Assembly: GCA_025459125.1 (NCBI GenBank)
Contig: JALORE010000021.1
Span: forward strand, 1-39,435
Length of the DNA: 39,435 nucleotides
DNA from: Planctomycetota bacterium
GTDB taxonomy: Bacteria > Planctomycetota > Phycisphaerae > Sedimentisphaerales > Anaerobacaceae
Direction of reading: 5' to 3'
Part shown: one piece after another, positions 23,302-31,437 of the stretch
Numbering within the stretch: the first letter of the stretch is position 1
How the letters are laid out: every line of letters starts with the position of its first letter
The notes under the pieces: model-generated
Database searches by the model: none
What the model was told of the DNA's origin: nothing
The model's input: only the letters and a program-made list of their open reading frames with translations
Made by a program: the position numbers and the translations under genes

Positions 23302-25628
23302 TATTTGCCCTGCAGGTTCAGCTCGAAAGTCTTGTAGGTCGTGTTGCCCACGTCGTCCGTGAGACGCAGAGCAATCACGTGCTCGCCCGGCTCCAAGTCG
23401 TTGGTCGTGAGGGTGAAGCTCTCGTCGGTGGTGTCACAGACGAAATCGTCCGGCAGAGCGCCCTTCCACTGAGCCTGGCTGTCCACGGTGTACTCGAGTT
23501 TGCGGATGACGCTCAGCTCGTCCGTGATCCGAAGCTTCAGGGTGGCGGCCTTGCCGCTCTTCTCCAGGGCGTACCGGCGAATCACGGGGCCGGTGTTATC
23601 CACGACGATTGGCTCGCTGATCCGGCGGCCCGTCAGCTTCGTTGCGGGCGAGTTGCCCCGCTCGTCGCTGGCAATCACGCGGATCTCATAGCGACCGTCC
23701 TCGACGGTCTTGCTGTCCCAATCGTAGTTGTCGGCTTCGAGCTCGTCCTTGATCTGGATCCACGTCGTCCGTCCGATCTTGCGGAGGTCCAGCGCGTAGA
23801 CCGTCTTATCCTCGTTCTCGTCGCTGACCTTGTAAGCGATCTTGAACACGCCCTCCTTGCCCGGGCCGCCCAGGCGGCTGACGTCGATGGACTCGATCCG
23901 GGGAGCCAGGTTCGGGATGGTACACGCCACCGCCACCTCGCGGATGGTCGGCGTCTGGCGGCTGTCGTCACTCTCCAGGATCAGCTTGTACTGGCAGAAC
24001 CGTCCCACCGGGCAGCGCAGGGCGACCGGCTCGGTGATCGCCACCGGCTCGGTCCACTCAGAGAAAGTCGGATCGTTCACATCCTTGACGTTGCCGCTGC
24101 GCGAGGCCACGAGAACGCGGCAGCCACGGGGAATCTCCGCATCCACCTGGAGTTTGCCCCACCGGGCGGGCTGACCGGCATCGATCAGCTCGGACTGATA
24201 GGTCCCGCGCGCGCCGTAGTTCGAGGACAGCAGCACGAGTTTGGCGGGATTGGCGGTCCCGAGGTAAATCTCCTGCTCGGAGACCGCTACGGCGGCAATC
24301 TGGGCAGCCTTGGGGTCCTCGTAGAACACCGCCTGGTGTTCCGCCTCGGGGTCCACGCTGAACAGTTGGGCGCCGTTGCCGGATCCGACCAGGATCTGGT
24401 TGTCCTGGCAAGCCAGGCACAGGAATACGACCGACTCGCTGAAGACCTCGGTGACAAAGCCCTGCTTGTCGATCCGGTAGACGTAGCTGGCGGTGCCGGG
24501 CTTGGCGGGCCGGGCCGGCGGCCGCGGGATGGTCGGCTGGGGCTTACCTCCTGGGGCGGGACTGGTATTGGCAACCTTGAGGTTCATGCCGCCTTCGGAC
24601 TGCGCCTTGGGTTCCTCTTCCTTACGGGAATCCGGCCGGCCGGAGAGCGCCTGTTGCGCCGCGAATTTCTGCTCGCTCTCCATGACCCCGGCGGAGGTGG
24701 CCGTCGCGTAGAGGACCCCGCCCGGCGCGGAAAGGCTGTCCAGCGCCAGCAGGGCGCTGATCTCCGGCTCATCGCTGTCGTACAGGACCGTCGCCGTCTT
24801 GTTGCGCGGGTTGATCTTGTAGATCAGGCCCCGCGTGTCGCTGCCGGCGTACACGAAGCCGTCCTTGCTCGCCGCCACGGACAGGATGTTCTTGTCCCGG
24901 GCGGTGTAGACAAGCTGCGCCACCTTGGCGGAGGGATCGAGCACGTAGACCTTGCCCTGCGGTCCCGTCCCCAGGTAGATGTTGCCGACGTTGTCCAGCG
25001 CGATGTCGAAGATGTACTTGGCATCATTGGGCTCGAAAATCGTCTCCATCTTGCCGGCCTCGTACCGGCAGAGCCGGCAGTGGTCGCCGCTGATGCCGGC
25101 CAGGAGTCGGCCCGCCACGTCCATCGACATCGCGAAGATGTGCTGGTTGGAGAGACGCGTGCTGGCCTCGACGATCTTGCCCTGCTCCGGCCCGGAGTCG
25201 ACCGCGTCCGGGGCATCCGCAGCCTCGCTTCCTTCCGCCTTTGACTCGGCGCCGGCGGCTTTCGTTTCGGGTTTGCCGGCGGCCTCCGCCTCGGGCGGGA
25301 AGATCTTCGTGAGCTTGCCCAGGCTGTACTTGTAGACATGGCCGTTCGGGCTGGTGCCGACAAAAATCGTCCCGCCGCTGACCACAATGCTGTTGACCGC
25401 CCAGACGTTCTCGAACTCCGAGGCCAGGACCTTGGCGGCCCGCCCGAGCTGGATCGCCCCGCGCGACGTCACCACGACGCCATCAGACTGCCCGGCGAGC
25501 AGGTCCTTGCTCGTCGAGTGGCGCGTGACCTTGCTGGTGACCGCCTGACCGCCCGGGGCGGACAACGCCACGAACAGCGCGACGACGGCGAGGATACTGG
25601 GACTCCCACGGCGATATTCTCTTGTCAT
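23301..25628 (-). CDS. Exported beta-propeller protein, unknown role
   Basis: 775 aa. ATG 25628 with GGGAGC upstream. A signal peptide of about 30 residues (SILAVVALFVALSAPGGQA). The next 450 residues are propeller-like repeats with blade ends such as IFVGTSPNGHVYKYS, IYLGTGPQGKVYVLDP, VYAGSDTRGLIYKINP and ILVGSGNGAQLFSVDP. A Glu/Ala-rich loop (about 105-135) and a Pro-rich loop (about 345-365) interrupt them. The C-terminal 280 residues are beta-rich, with IRVIASDERGNSPATKLTGR and ALRLTDDVGNTTYKTFELNL, like an immunoglobulin-type module. No catalytic signature. It lies between the S55-family gene (91-base gap) and the fumarase gene (one-base overlap), so it is probably co-transcribed with both. 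Confidence 0.82.
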   Translation of the reverse strand: MTREYRRGSPSILAVVALFVALSAPGGQAVTSKVTRHSTSKDLLAGQSDGVVVTSRGAIQLGRAAKVLASEFENVWAVNSIVVSGGTIFVGTSPNGHVYKYSLGKLTKIFPPEAEAAGKPETKAAGAESKAEGSEAADAPDAVDSGPEQGKIVEASTRLSNQHIFAMSMDVAGRLLAGISGDHCRLCRYEAGKMETIFEPNDAKYIFDIALDNVGNIYLGTGPQGKVYVLDPSAKVAQLVYTARDKNILSVAASKDGFVYAGSDTRGLIYKINPRNKTATVLYDSDEPEISALLALDSLSAPGGVLYATATSAGVMESEQKFAAQQALSGRPDSRKEEEPKAQSEGGMNLKVANTSPAPGGKPQPTIPRPPARPAKPGTASYVYRIDKQGFVTEVFSESVVFLCLACQDNQILVGSGNGAQLFSVDPEAEHQAVFYEDPKAAQIAAVAVSEQEIYLGTANPAKLVLLSSNYGARGTYQSELIDAGQPARWGKLQVDAEIPRGCRVLVASRSGNVKDVNDPTFSEWTEPVAITEPVALRCPVGRFCQYKLILESDDSRQTPTIREVAVACTIPNLAPRIESIDVSRLGGPGKEGVFKIAYKVSDENEDKTVYALDLRKIGRTTWIQIKDELEADNYDWDSKTVEDGRYEIRVIASDERGNSPATKLTGRRISEPIVVDNTGPVIRRYALEKSGKAATLKLRITDELSVIRKLEYTVDSQAQWKGALPDDFVCDTTDESFTLTTNDLEPGEHVIALRLTDDVGNTTYKTFELNLQGK

Positions 25629-25719
25629 GTCTGCTCCCTAAGTGGACTCTCGCCGCCTGGAAACTCCGCGTCGGCGGAACAAGATCCGGCCGGCCACGGC
25701 ATCTCCAAGCCACGGGAGT

Positions 25720-27585
25720 TCAGTCCTTTTCTACCGTGATGGGCACCATCTCCTTGTCCTCGATGACGGTGCCCGTCTCTATCGTCTTTTCGACCCAGCG
25801 CGGGAACGGTTGGATCGCCATGGCGCGCCGGTCGCTGCGCAGCAGCAGGGCCTTCGTGCCGGGCAGATCGGGCAGCTCGGCCCTCTCCAGCGCGACGCCG
25901 CTCGGCGGCAGGACCAGCAGGCAGTACAGCCGGGTCCGGCTGACGTTCAAAACGCTGTTGAGCGAATCCACCATGGTCTGGTAGTTGGTCGCCAGGTACC
26001 GGAACGGCACGGCCTTGTGCAGGAACCCCTCGTACTCGGTCGAGCCGAGGAACATCAGGCTGTACTTGCCGGGCGCCAGATCCTCCGGGGCCGGGAGCTC
26101 GACATGATACCGCCGCTTCTCCTTGAGAAAGGACTCGATCACAACGTCCGCCCGGATCGTGTCGCCGGGCTTGATTTTCGGATTGACCACCTCCACGGAC
26201 CAGAGGTAGGCGGCGATGTTCTTCGGCGCCACGCGGACATCGAACTTCAGTCCTTTGACCTCGGCCACCCGGTAGGGATTGTTCATCAACAGCCCCAGTG
26301 TACCGGCCATCTCGACCCCGGGCTCGGCCAACTCGGTGTTGGCGGCGGTGTTGGCGAACTGGATCGACCGGCCGTCGCTCAACTCGACGGTGCCATGGTA
26401 TTCCACCGTGTGGGTCGCGGGGAACGGCCCGCCGCGGTAGGCCGCGGTGAAGATCGCGGCCCGCGCGAGGGCCGGCGTCAGCTCCTGGTGGTAGGCAACC
26501 TGGCAGCGGTACTCGCACGGCTCCAGGGCATTGAAACGCTCGCACCGGATCGCCAACGGGATCATCCGCGGCTTGGCGCCCACCTGTCCGACCACCGCGC
26601 CGGACTGGTCGCACGTGATCGCGCCGACAATGTCCGCGCAAGTAGCCAGCTTGAATGAGCTGACGAGGTTCGAGACGACGGTATAGACCTTGCCGCTCGC
26701 CATCGGCAGGTTGGTCGGTCCGCCGCCGAAGAGGCTGTGACCGAACCCGTAGATGCGGTTGCCCCGGACTTCCGTGACGGTCCCGACCGCGCTCATGCGG
26801 ATATCGCCCGTGACCATGGGAATCGCCAGGGTGCCGCCCGGCTTCAGGGACGTGTCGCCGTCCGCAGTCGCCGGACCGTCGCCGGGACCGGGAACCGCCA
26901 TGACACCCAACGTCTGAAACGATCCCTGGAGCTGCCGGGCCGCCTCGTCCGAAAGTCCGGAAATCACCAGCGGGCAGGGCAGAGCAGCCACTCCGCCGGC
27001 CTGGGAGGCCGCCCGCGTCTTCCGGGCCGTCAGTTGCCGGTCGATCTCGGCCAGGTTGATCGGCTGGGAAAGATCGAAGGCAAACGCCGGCCCGTCGGAG
27101 GCCGTGCCGACCGCGAGGTTCTGGCCGTTGGTCTCGCCCACCTCGAGCATCTCCTCGATGGGCGTCACGCCGTAAAGAGGGTCTTTCGAGAACGTATAGC
27201 CCCAGGCTAGCGCGCCGGCCAAACGGCCGCCGATGTAGACCGGCGAGCCGCTGCACCCGGCCACGAGACCCGTGTGCTTGAATCGCTCGTCCATGCCCAT
27301 GACCAGGATCGAGCTGCGGCCCGGCTCAATGTCCCGGATGCCGTACACCACGTCGACCACCTTGAGCTCGAATTTCTCGATGCCGGCATCGCCATAGTCG
27401 GTGAGACAATAGGCCGGCATGCCGGGCTTGATCTCGCTGACCTTGATGTAGCGCGTCGTATCCCACAGCGCATCAACGCAGGCGGGCGCCCAGCCGACCG
27501 CATCCCGGGCCCCCAGTGTCCAACAGATTCCGGTCGCAATCACACAGGCGAGCGCCCCAGTCCGTGCGGTTCGTGTTACTGCCAT
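25720..27585 (-). CDS. SpoIVB / S55-family serine peptidase-like protein
   Basis: 621 aa from ATG 27585, which has GGGG nine bases upstream; an ATG three codons earlier has no room for a ribosome site. N-terminal signal segment (about 9-29). The region about 60-150 has GMPAYCLTDYGDAGIEKFEL, MGMDERFKHTGLVAGCSGSP and VYIGGRLAGALAWGY; the GCSGSP Ser is the expected S55 nucleophile. About 310-350 carries IYGFGHSLFGGGPTNLPMAS, with the conserved GFGH His, then SFKLAT. The last 250 residues are a beta-rich extension. Known S55 members are signalling proteases that cleave membrane regulators in spore formers; in planctomycetes the role is unknown. First gene of the propeller and fumarase group. Confidence 0.85.
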   Translation of the reverse strand: MAVTRTARTGALACVIATGICWTLGARDAVGWAPACVDALWDTTRYIKVSEIKPGMPAYCLTDYGDAGIEKFELKVVDVVYGIRDIEPGRSSILVMGMDERFKHTGLVAGCSGSPVYIGGRLAGALAWGYTFSKDPLYGVTPIEEMLEVGETNGQNLAVGTASDGPAFAFDLSQPINLAEIDRQLTARKTRAASQAGGVAALPCPLVISGLSDEAARQLQGSFQTLGVMAVPGPGDGPATADGDTSLKPGGTLAIPMVTGDIRMSAVGTVTEVRGNRIYGFGHSLFGGGPTNLPMASGKVYTVVSNLVSSFKLATCADIVGAITCDQSGAVVGQVGAKPRMIPLAIRCERFNALEPCEYRCQVAYHQELTPALARAAIFTAAYRGGPFPATHTVEYHGTVELSDGRSIQFANTAANTELAEPGVEMAGTLGLLMNNPYRVAEVKGLKFDVRVAPKNIAAYLWSVEVVNPKIKPGDTIRADVVIESFLKEKRRYHVELPAPEDLAPGKYSLMFLGSTEYEGFLHKAVPFRYLATNYQTMVDSLNSVLNVSRTRLYCLLVLPPSGVALERAELPDLPGTKALLLRSDRRAMAIQPFPRWVEKTIETGTVIEDKEMVPITVEKD

Positions 27586-27672
27586 TCTATCCATCCCCAA
27601 TGCTTGATGGGCTCCCCGACACGCTGCATCGCGTCGCGGCCCCCGTGCACACTTAGAAAACGGCAATCCAAA

Positions 27673-27724
27673 AAGATAACTTGATGAGACTGGGATTGCA
27701 AGCATAAAGGGCTAGTGCTATCAT
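27673..27724. promoter_or_regulatory. Divergent promoters sharing one palindromic -35 box
   Basis: TTGCAA (27696-27701) is its own reverse complement. Rightward it pairs with TATCAT (27719-27724) over 17 bp; leftward with TATCTT (27673-27678 on the minus strand), also over 17 bp. Rightward start near 27731, leftward near 27666. Confidence 0.55.
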
Positions 27725-27793
27725 GATGGTTTGTCTTTTTCATGGCCCGATAACCCGGGTTGAGGCCCTTACTTGTGATATCGGAGAACGATA

Positions 27794-28762
27794 ATGAAAT
27801 CGGATCATCGTCATGAGCTGAAGAGTAACGAACTGGCCGACTGGATCGCAAACTTCCCGGATTGGGCGCGCGCGAACCGCAATACGATCCTGGCGACGGT
27901 CGCCGTGATCCTGGTTGCCCTGCTCGTGTATTTCTGGAGCTTCTATCGCCGGGACGTGCTGTCGGTGCGCCACCGGACGGAGCTGACCAGCCTCGTCACG
28001 CAGGTGCCGCAGCAGATGAACCAGATCGCCAGTGCCGCGATGAAGGACAAGGACGACACGTATATCCTGGTGGAAACGCAGAAGGATCTGCAGGACTTCG
28101 CGCAGAAATCTTCGAACGACAACATGGCGGCCCTGGCCCTGATCCAACGGGGCGCGGCGCTGCGCGCCGAGGTGCACTACCGGCTGGCCGAGCTCAGCCG
28201 GGACGAGCTGGCCACACAAATCGGCAAGGCGCAGGCCAGCTACCAGGAGGCGCTGGACCGCCAGCCGTCGAGCCCAGCCCTGGCTGCCGCCGCGAACTAC
28301 GGCCTGGGTTTGTGCGAAGAAGAGCTGAGCAACTTCGATAAGGCCGCGGAGATCTACCGCACCATGGCCCAGAAGCCCGAGTACACCGGCACAACCGCCC
28401 AGGCGGCGGCCGCCCACCGCCTCAAGATCATGAACGATTTCCGCACGGAAGTGGTCTTCGCGCCGGCGCCGCCGAAACCGGTCCAGCCGGCGACGCCCCA
28501 GATCCAGATCAAGCCGGGCGATCCCAAGGCTTCGGCCCCAACGATCCAGATCCAGCCCGGCGCGCCCAGTGCCCCGGCGACAGCGCCGGCACCGGCCGCG
28601 CCGACGACGGCCCCCGCAGCTCCGAGCAGTGCGGCTCCGACGCCGGCCGCTCCGACGCCAACGCCTGGGGCGGCCCCGGCCTCGTCGTCCCAGCCGGCGA
28701 CGCCTCCGGCCGGCGGCACCGCACCCCCGCCGTCCGATACGAACGCGCCCAAGAGTAATTGA
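27794..28762 (+). CDS. Membrane-anchored TPR-like protein
   Basis: 322 aa. ATG 27794, GGAG upstream. A cytoplasmic N-terminus of about 30 residues is followed by one membrane helix (about 32-51, ILATVAVILVALLVYFWSFY). The region about 60-220 is helical with a TPR-like repeat: YQEALDRQPSSPALAAAANY then GLGLCEEELSNFDKAAEIYR. The C-terminal 100 residues are low-complexity Pro/Ala/Thr with the direct repeat IQIKPGDPKA and IQIQPGAPSA. The layout recalls YfgM-type ancillary proteins, which assist the Sec translocon, but sequence alone does not prove this. The gap to the pseudouridine synthase gene is nine bases, so the two are almost surely in one operon. Confidence 0.8.
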   Translation: MKSDHRHELKSNELADWIANFPDWARANRNTILATVAVILVALLVYFWSFYRRDVLSVRHRTELTSLVTQVPQQMNQIASAAMKDKDDTYILVETQKDLQDFAQKSSNDNMAALALIQRGAALRAEVHYRLAELSRDELATQIGKAQASYQEALDRQPSSPALAAAANYGLGLCEEELSNFDKAAEIYRTMAQKPEYTGTTAQAAAAHRLKIMNDFRTEVVFAPAPPKPVQPATPQIQIKPGDPKASAPTIQIQPGAPSAPATAPAPAAPTTAPAAPSSAAPTPAAPTPTPGAAPASSSQPATPPAGGTAPPPSDTNAPKSN

Positions 28763-28771
28763 CCGGATACG

Positions 28772-29758
28772 ATGGACGAATTGCAGGAACTCAGAGGTCG
28801 GCCGCTGACGCTGCACGTGGGCATCGGCATCACGGAGCGAAGGCTTGACAAATATCTCCACGGCCGCTTCCGGAATCTCAGCAGGCACTTCCTGCAGGAC
28901 GCCATCCGGGCCGGCGGGGTGAAAGTCAACGGCAAGCCCGCCAAGCCCAGCTTTCGTCTCAGCCATGGCGACGTGATCGAATTGGTGATCCCGGAGCCAC
29001 CCAGCAAGGAGATCGTGCCGGAAAATATCCCGCTGGACATCCTCTATGAAGATGACGATCTGATCATCCTGAACAAGCAGCCTGATCTGATCGTGCACCC
29101 CTGCCGGGGCAACACCCGCGGGACGCTGGTCAATGCCCTGGTGCACTACTCGGATCGCCTGTCGAGCGGGCTGGGCGAGTTTCGCCCGGGTATTGTGCAC
29201 CGGCTGGACCGCGACACCACCGGCGTGATGGTCGTTACCAAGCATGAGGGCGCCCAGTGGAAGATCGCCAAGCAGTTCGAGCAGCGTGAAGTGGACAAGA
29301 CCTACCTGGCGATCGTCCATGGCACGCCGGAATTGCAGGCCGACCGGATCGATGCCCCGCTGGGCGTCCATCCGACAATCCGGGAAAAGTACGCCATCCG
29401 CCCGGAAATCGGCAAGCCGGCGGTCACATTCTATGAGGTGCTCGAGGCGTTCCGGGGCTTCTCGCTGATGAAGCTTGAGCCGCAGACCGGCCGTACGCAC
29501 CAGATCCGCGTCCACATGTCCTACCTCAAGCACCCGATCGTCGCGGACGACATGTACGGCGGCAAGCTCGTCTACCCCTGGCAGTTGGCCGATACCGAGC
29601 CGGCCGTCGAAGAGCCGGTGATCAGCCGGGTGGCTCTGCACGCACGGACCCTCGAATTCACCCATCCCGCCCGCGGCGAACGGGTCAAGTTTGAAGCCCC
29701 CCTGCCCAACGACATGCAGCGTCTCCTCGACCTGCTCCGCCGGCACCGCAAGGTGTAG
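28772..29758 (+). CDS. rluD: RluA-family 23S rRNA pseudouridine synthase
   Basis: 328 aa. ATG 28772. An N-terminal S4 RNA-binding domain (about 20-80: ERRLDKYLHGRFRNLSRHFL, GVKVNGKPAKPSFRLSHGD) precedes the catalytic domain. The active-site motif PGIVHRLDRDTTGVMVV (about 140-156) contains the nucleophilic Asp. Other family marks: ILYEDDDLIILNKQ, KTYLAIVHG and KLEPQTGRTHQIRVHM. It converts uridines to pseudouridine, most likely in 23S rRNA. The S4 domain plus this length favours RluD or RluC over RluA; the exact target sites are not determined by sequence. Confidence 0.93.
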   Translation: MDELQELRGRPLTLHVGIGITERRLDKYLHGRFRNLSRHFLQDAIRAGGVKVNGKPAKPSFRLSHGDVIELVIPEPPSKEIVPENIPLDILYEDDDLIILNKQPDLIVHPCRGNTRGTLVNALVHYSDRLSSGLGEFRPGIVHRLDRDTTGVMVVTKHEGAQWKIAKQFEQREVDKTYLAIVHGTPELQADRIDAPLGVHPTIREKYAIRPEIGKPAVTFYEVLEAFRGFSLMKLEPQTGRTHQIRVHMSYLKHPIVADDMYGGKLVYPWQLADTEPAVEEPVISRVALHARTLEFTHPARGERVKFEAPLPNDMQRLLDLLRRHRKV

Positions 29759-29846
29759 GGCCCTCATACCGATTCCACTGGAGAATTTTCCAGGCCGGGT
29801 GGCTTTGCGTTGGCTCCGCCCTGGTTGCGCGGCGCGCCGGTTTGCG

Positions 29847-29868
29847 GGGGCGAAGGATCATTCGCCCC
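29847..29868. repeat. GGGGCGAA/TTCGCCCC palindrome
   Basis: A perfect 8-bp hairpin with loop GGATCA between rluD and der. There is no T-run on either strand, so it is more like a short dispersed palindrome than a terminator. A smaller CGCGAA/TTCGCG hairpin (loop GGCTCA) sits at 14581-14598. Confidence 0.5.
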
Positions 29869-29986
29869 TGGCGTTGGCGCGGGCTTCGATCCTCTGAGCA
29901 GGCCGCGCTCCAAGTATGGCATGGTCTTCCCAACCGACCGGTGCCCTGGTAAGATCAGGTCTTTTGAACAGGACAAGGGAACAGGC

Positions 29987-31339
29987 GTGGGATTACCGGT
30001 AGTTGCCATTATCGGCCGGCCGAACGTGGGCAAGAGCAGTCTGCTGAACGCTCTGGCCGGTGAGATGATCAGCATCGTCGAGCCGACGGCGGGCGTGACG
30101 CGCGACCGCGTCAGCACGTTTATCGGCCGGGACGACCACTACTTCGAGCTGATCGACACCGGCGGCTACGGCATCGTCGACTCCGACCAGCTCAGCGACC
30201 ATATCGAAGGGCAGATCCTGCAGGCGATCCAATCCGCGAACCTGGTGCTCTTCGTCGTGGACGTGCGCGAGGGCATCACGCCCTTGGATCAGAAGATTGC
30301 CGAGCTGCTCCGCAAGCACAAGCTCGACGTCCTGGGCGTGGCGAACAAGGCCGATACGGCCCGGCTGTTTCCCGCCGCCGGGGAGTTCGTCAAGCTGGGT
30401 TTCGGCGAGTTCTTCTGCGTCTCCGCCCAGAACAACCTCAACACGGCCGTCCTGCGCGAGCGGATCTTCACGCGGCTGCAGCACCTGGAGACGACCGGCG
30501 CCCCGCCGGAACCGGTGATGAAGATCGCCATCGTCGGCAAGCGCAACGCCGGCAAGAGCAGCATCGTCAACGCCATGGCCGGCACCGAGCGGGTGATCGT
30601 CAGCGAGGTTCCCGGCACGACCCGCGACGCCATCGACGTGCGGATCGAAAAGGACGGCAAGCCCCTCGTCGTGATCGATACCGCCGGCGTCCGCAAGAAG
30701 GCCAAGATGGCCAAGACGGACAACAGCATCGAGTTCTACAGCTACGTCCGCGCAACCCGCTCGATCAAGCGGGCCGATATCATCTGGCTGCTGATCGACG
30801 CGACCGAGCCGGTCGGGCAGGTGGACAAGAGCCTGGCCCACCTGATCGCGGAGGAGCACAAGGCCTGCGTGATCGTGGTCAACAAGTGGGACCTGGCCAA
30901 GGACCGGGCCGCCACCGGCGACTATGGGGACTACCTGACGAAGCTTCTGCCCGGCCTGAAGTACGCGCCCATCGCGTTCACCACCGCGACCGAGGCCCGC
31001 AACGTCCCGGCCACGCTCGATCTGTCCACGGAGCTGTTCAAGCAGGCGAACACCTGGATCGCGACCGGTCGGCTGAACAAGGCCTTCGAAACGATCCGGT
31101 CCGAGCGGGCGGCCCCCGGCAAACGGGGCGCGAAATGGCCGCGGATCTACTACGTGACGCAGGTGGCGGTCAACCCGGTTACGATCATGATGTTCGTGAA
31201 CGACCCGGGCCTGTTCGACGAGAACTACCGCCGCTTCGTCGTCGGCCGCCTGCGGGAGCTACTCCCCATCGCCGAGGTCCCCATCCGTCTGATCGCCCGC
31301 CCCAAGACCTCGCGCGGAACGGCCCGGGAGCAATCCTGA
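29987..31339 (+). CDS. der: Ribosome-assembly GTPase Der (EngA)
   Basis: 450 aa from GTG 29987, chosen because AAGGGA lies six bases upstream and the protein then starts right at the first G domain; the longer frame adds an unrelated tail. Two tandem GTPase domains are diagnostic. First: GRPNVGKSSLLN (G1), DTGGYG (G3), NKAD (G4). Second: GKRNAGKSSIVN (G1), DTAGVRKKAK (G3), NKWDLAKD (G4). The C-terminal KH-like domain contains RIYYVTQVAVNPVTIMMFVN and the typical end NYRRFVVGRLRELLPIAEVP followed by IRLIARPK. It acts in maturation of the large ribosomal subunit. Second-domain P-loop reads GKRNAGKS, a small variation from the usual GRPNVGKS. Confidence 0.97.
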   Translation: MGLPVVAIIGRPNVGKSSLLNALAGEMISIVEPTAGVTRDRVSTFIGRDDHYFELIDTGGYGIVDSDQLSDHIEGQILQAIQSANLVLFVVDVREGITPLDQKIAELLRKHKLDVLGVANKADTARLFPAAGEFVKLGFGEFFCVSAQNNLNTAVLRERIFTRLQHLETTGAPPEPVMKIAIVGKRNAGKSSIVNAMAGTERVIVSEVPGTTRDAIDVRIEKDGKPLVVIDTAGVRKKAKMAKTDNSIEFYSYVRATRSIKRADIIWLLIDATEPVGQVDKSLAHLIAEEHKACVIVVNKWDLAKDRAATGDYGDYLTKLLPGLKYAPIAFTTATEARNVPATLDLSTELFKQANTWIATGRLNKAFETIRSERAAPGKRGAKWPRIYYVTQVAVNPVTIMMFVNDPGLFDENYRRFVVGRLRELLPIAEVPIRLIARPKTSRGTAREQS

Positions 31340-31437
31340 CGTGAATGTCCCGCGGCGGCCGGCGTCGTGCGGACCGAGCTGGATACACTGACAGGCAAGG
31401 GCATGCGTGGACGTCGCCATCCCATTCAGGAGGCTAT

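Noticed and set aside
27740-29767. Minus-strand frame of 675 codons opposite the TPR and rluD genes
   Set aside because: Arg/Gly low-complexity antisense of the Pro/Ala tail and of a clear RluA-family protein.
29810-29986. N-terminal extension of Der
   Set aside because: It reads through a palindrome and resembles nothing in Der proteins; GTG 29987 has a ribosome site and starts at the first G domain.
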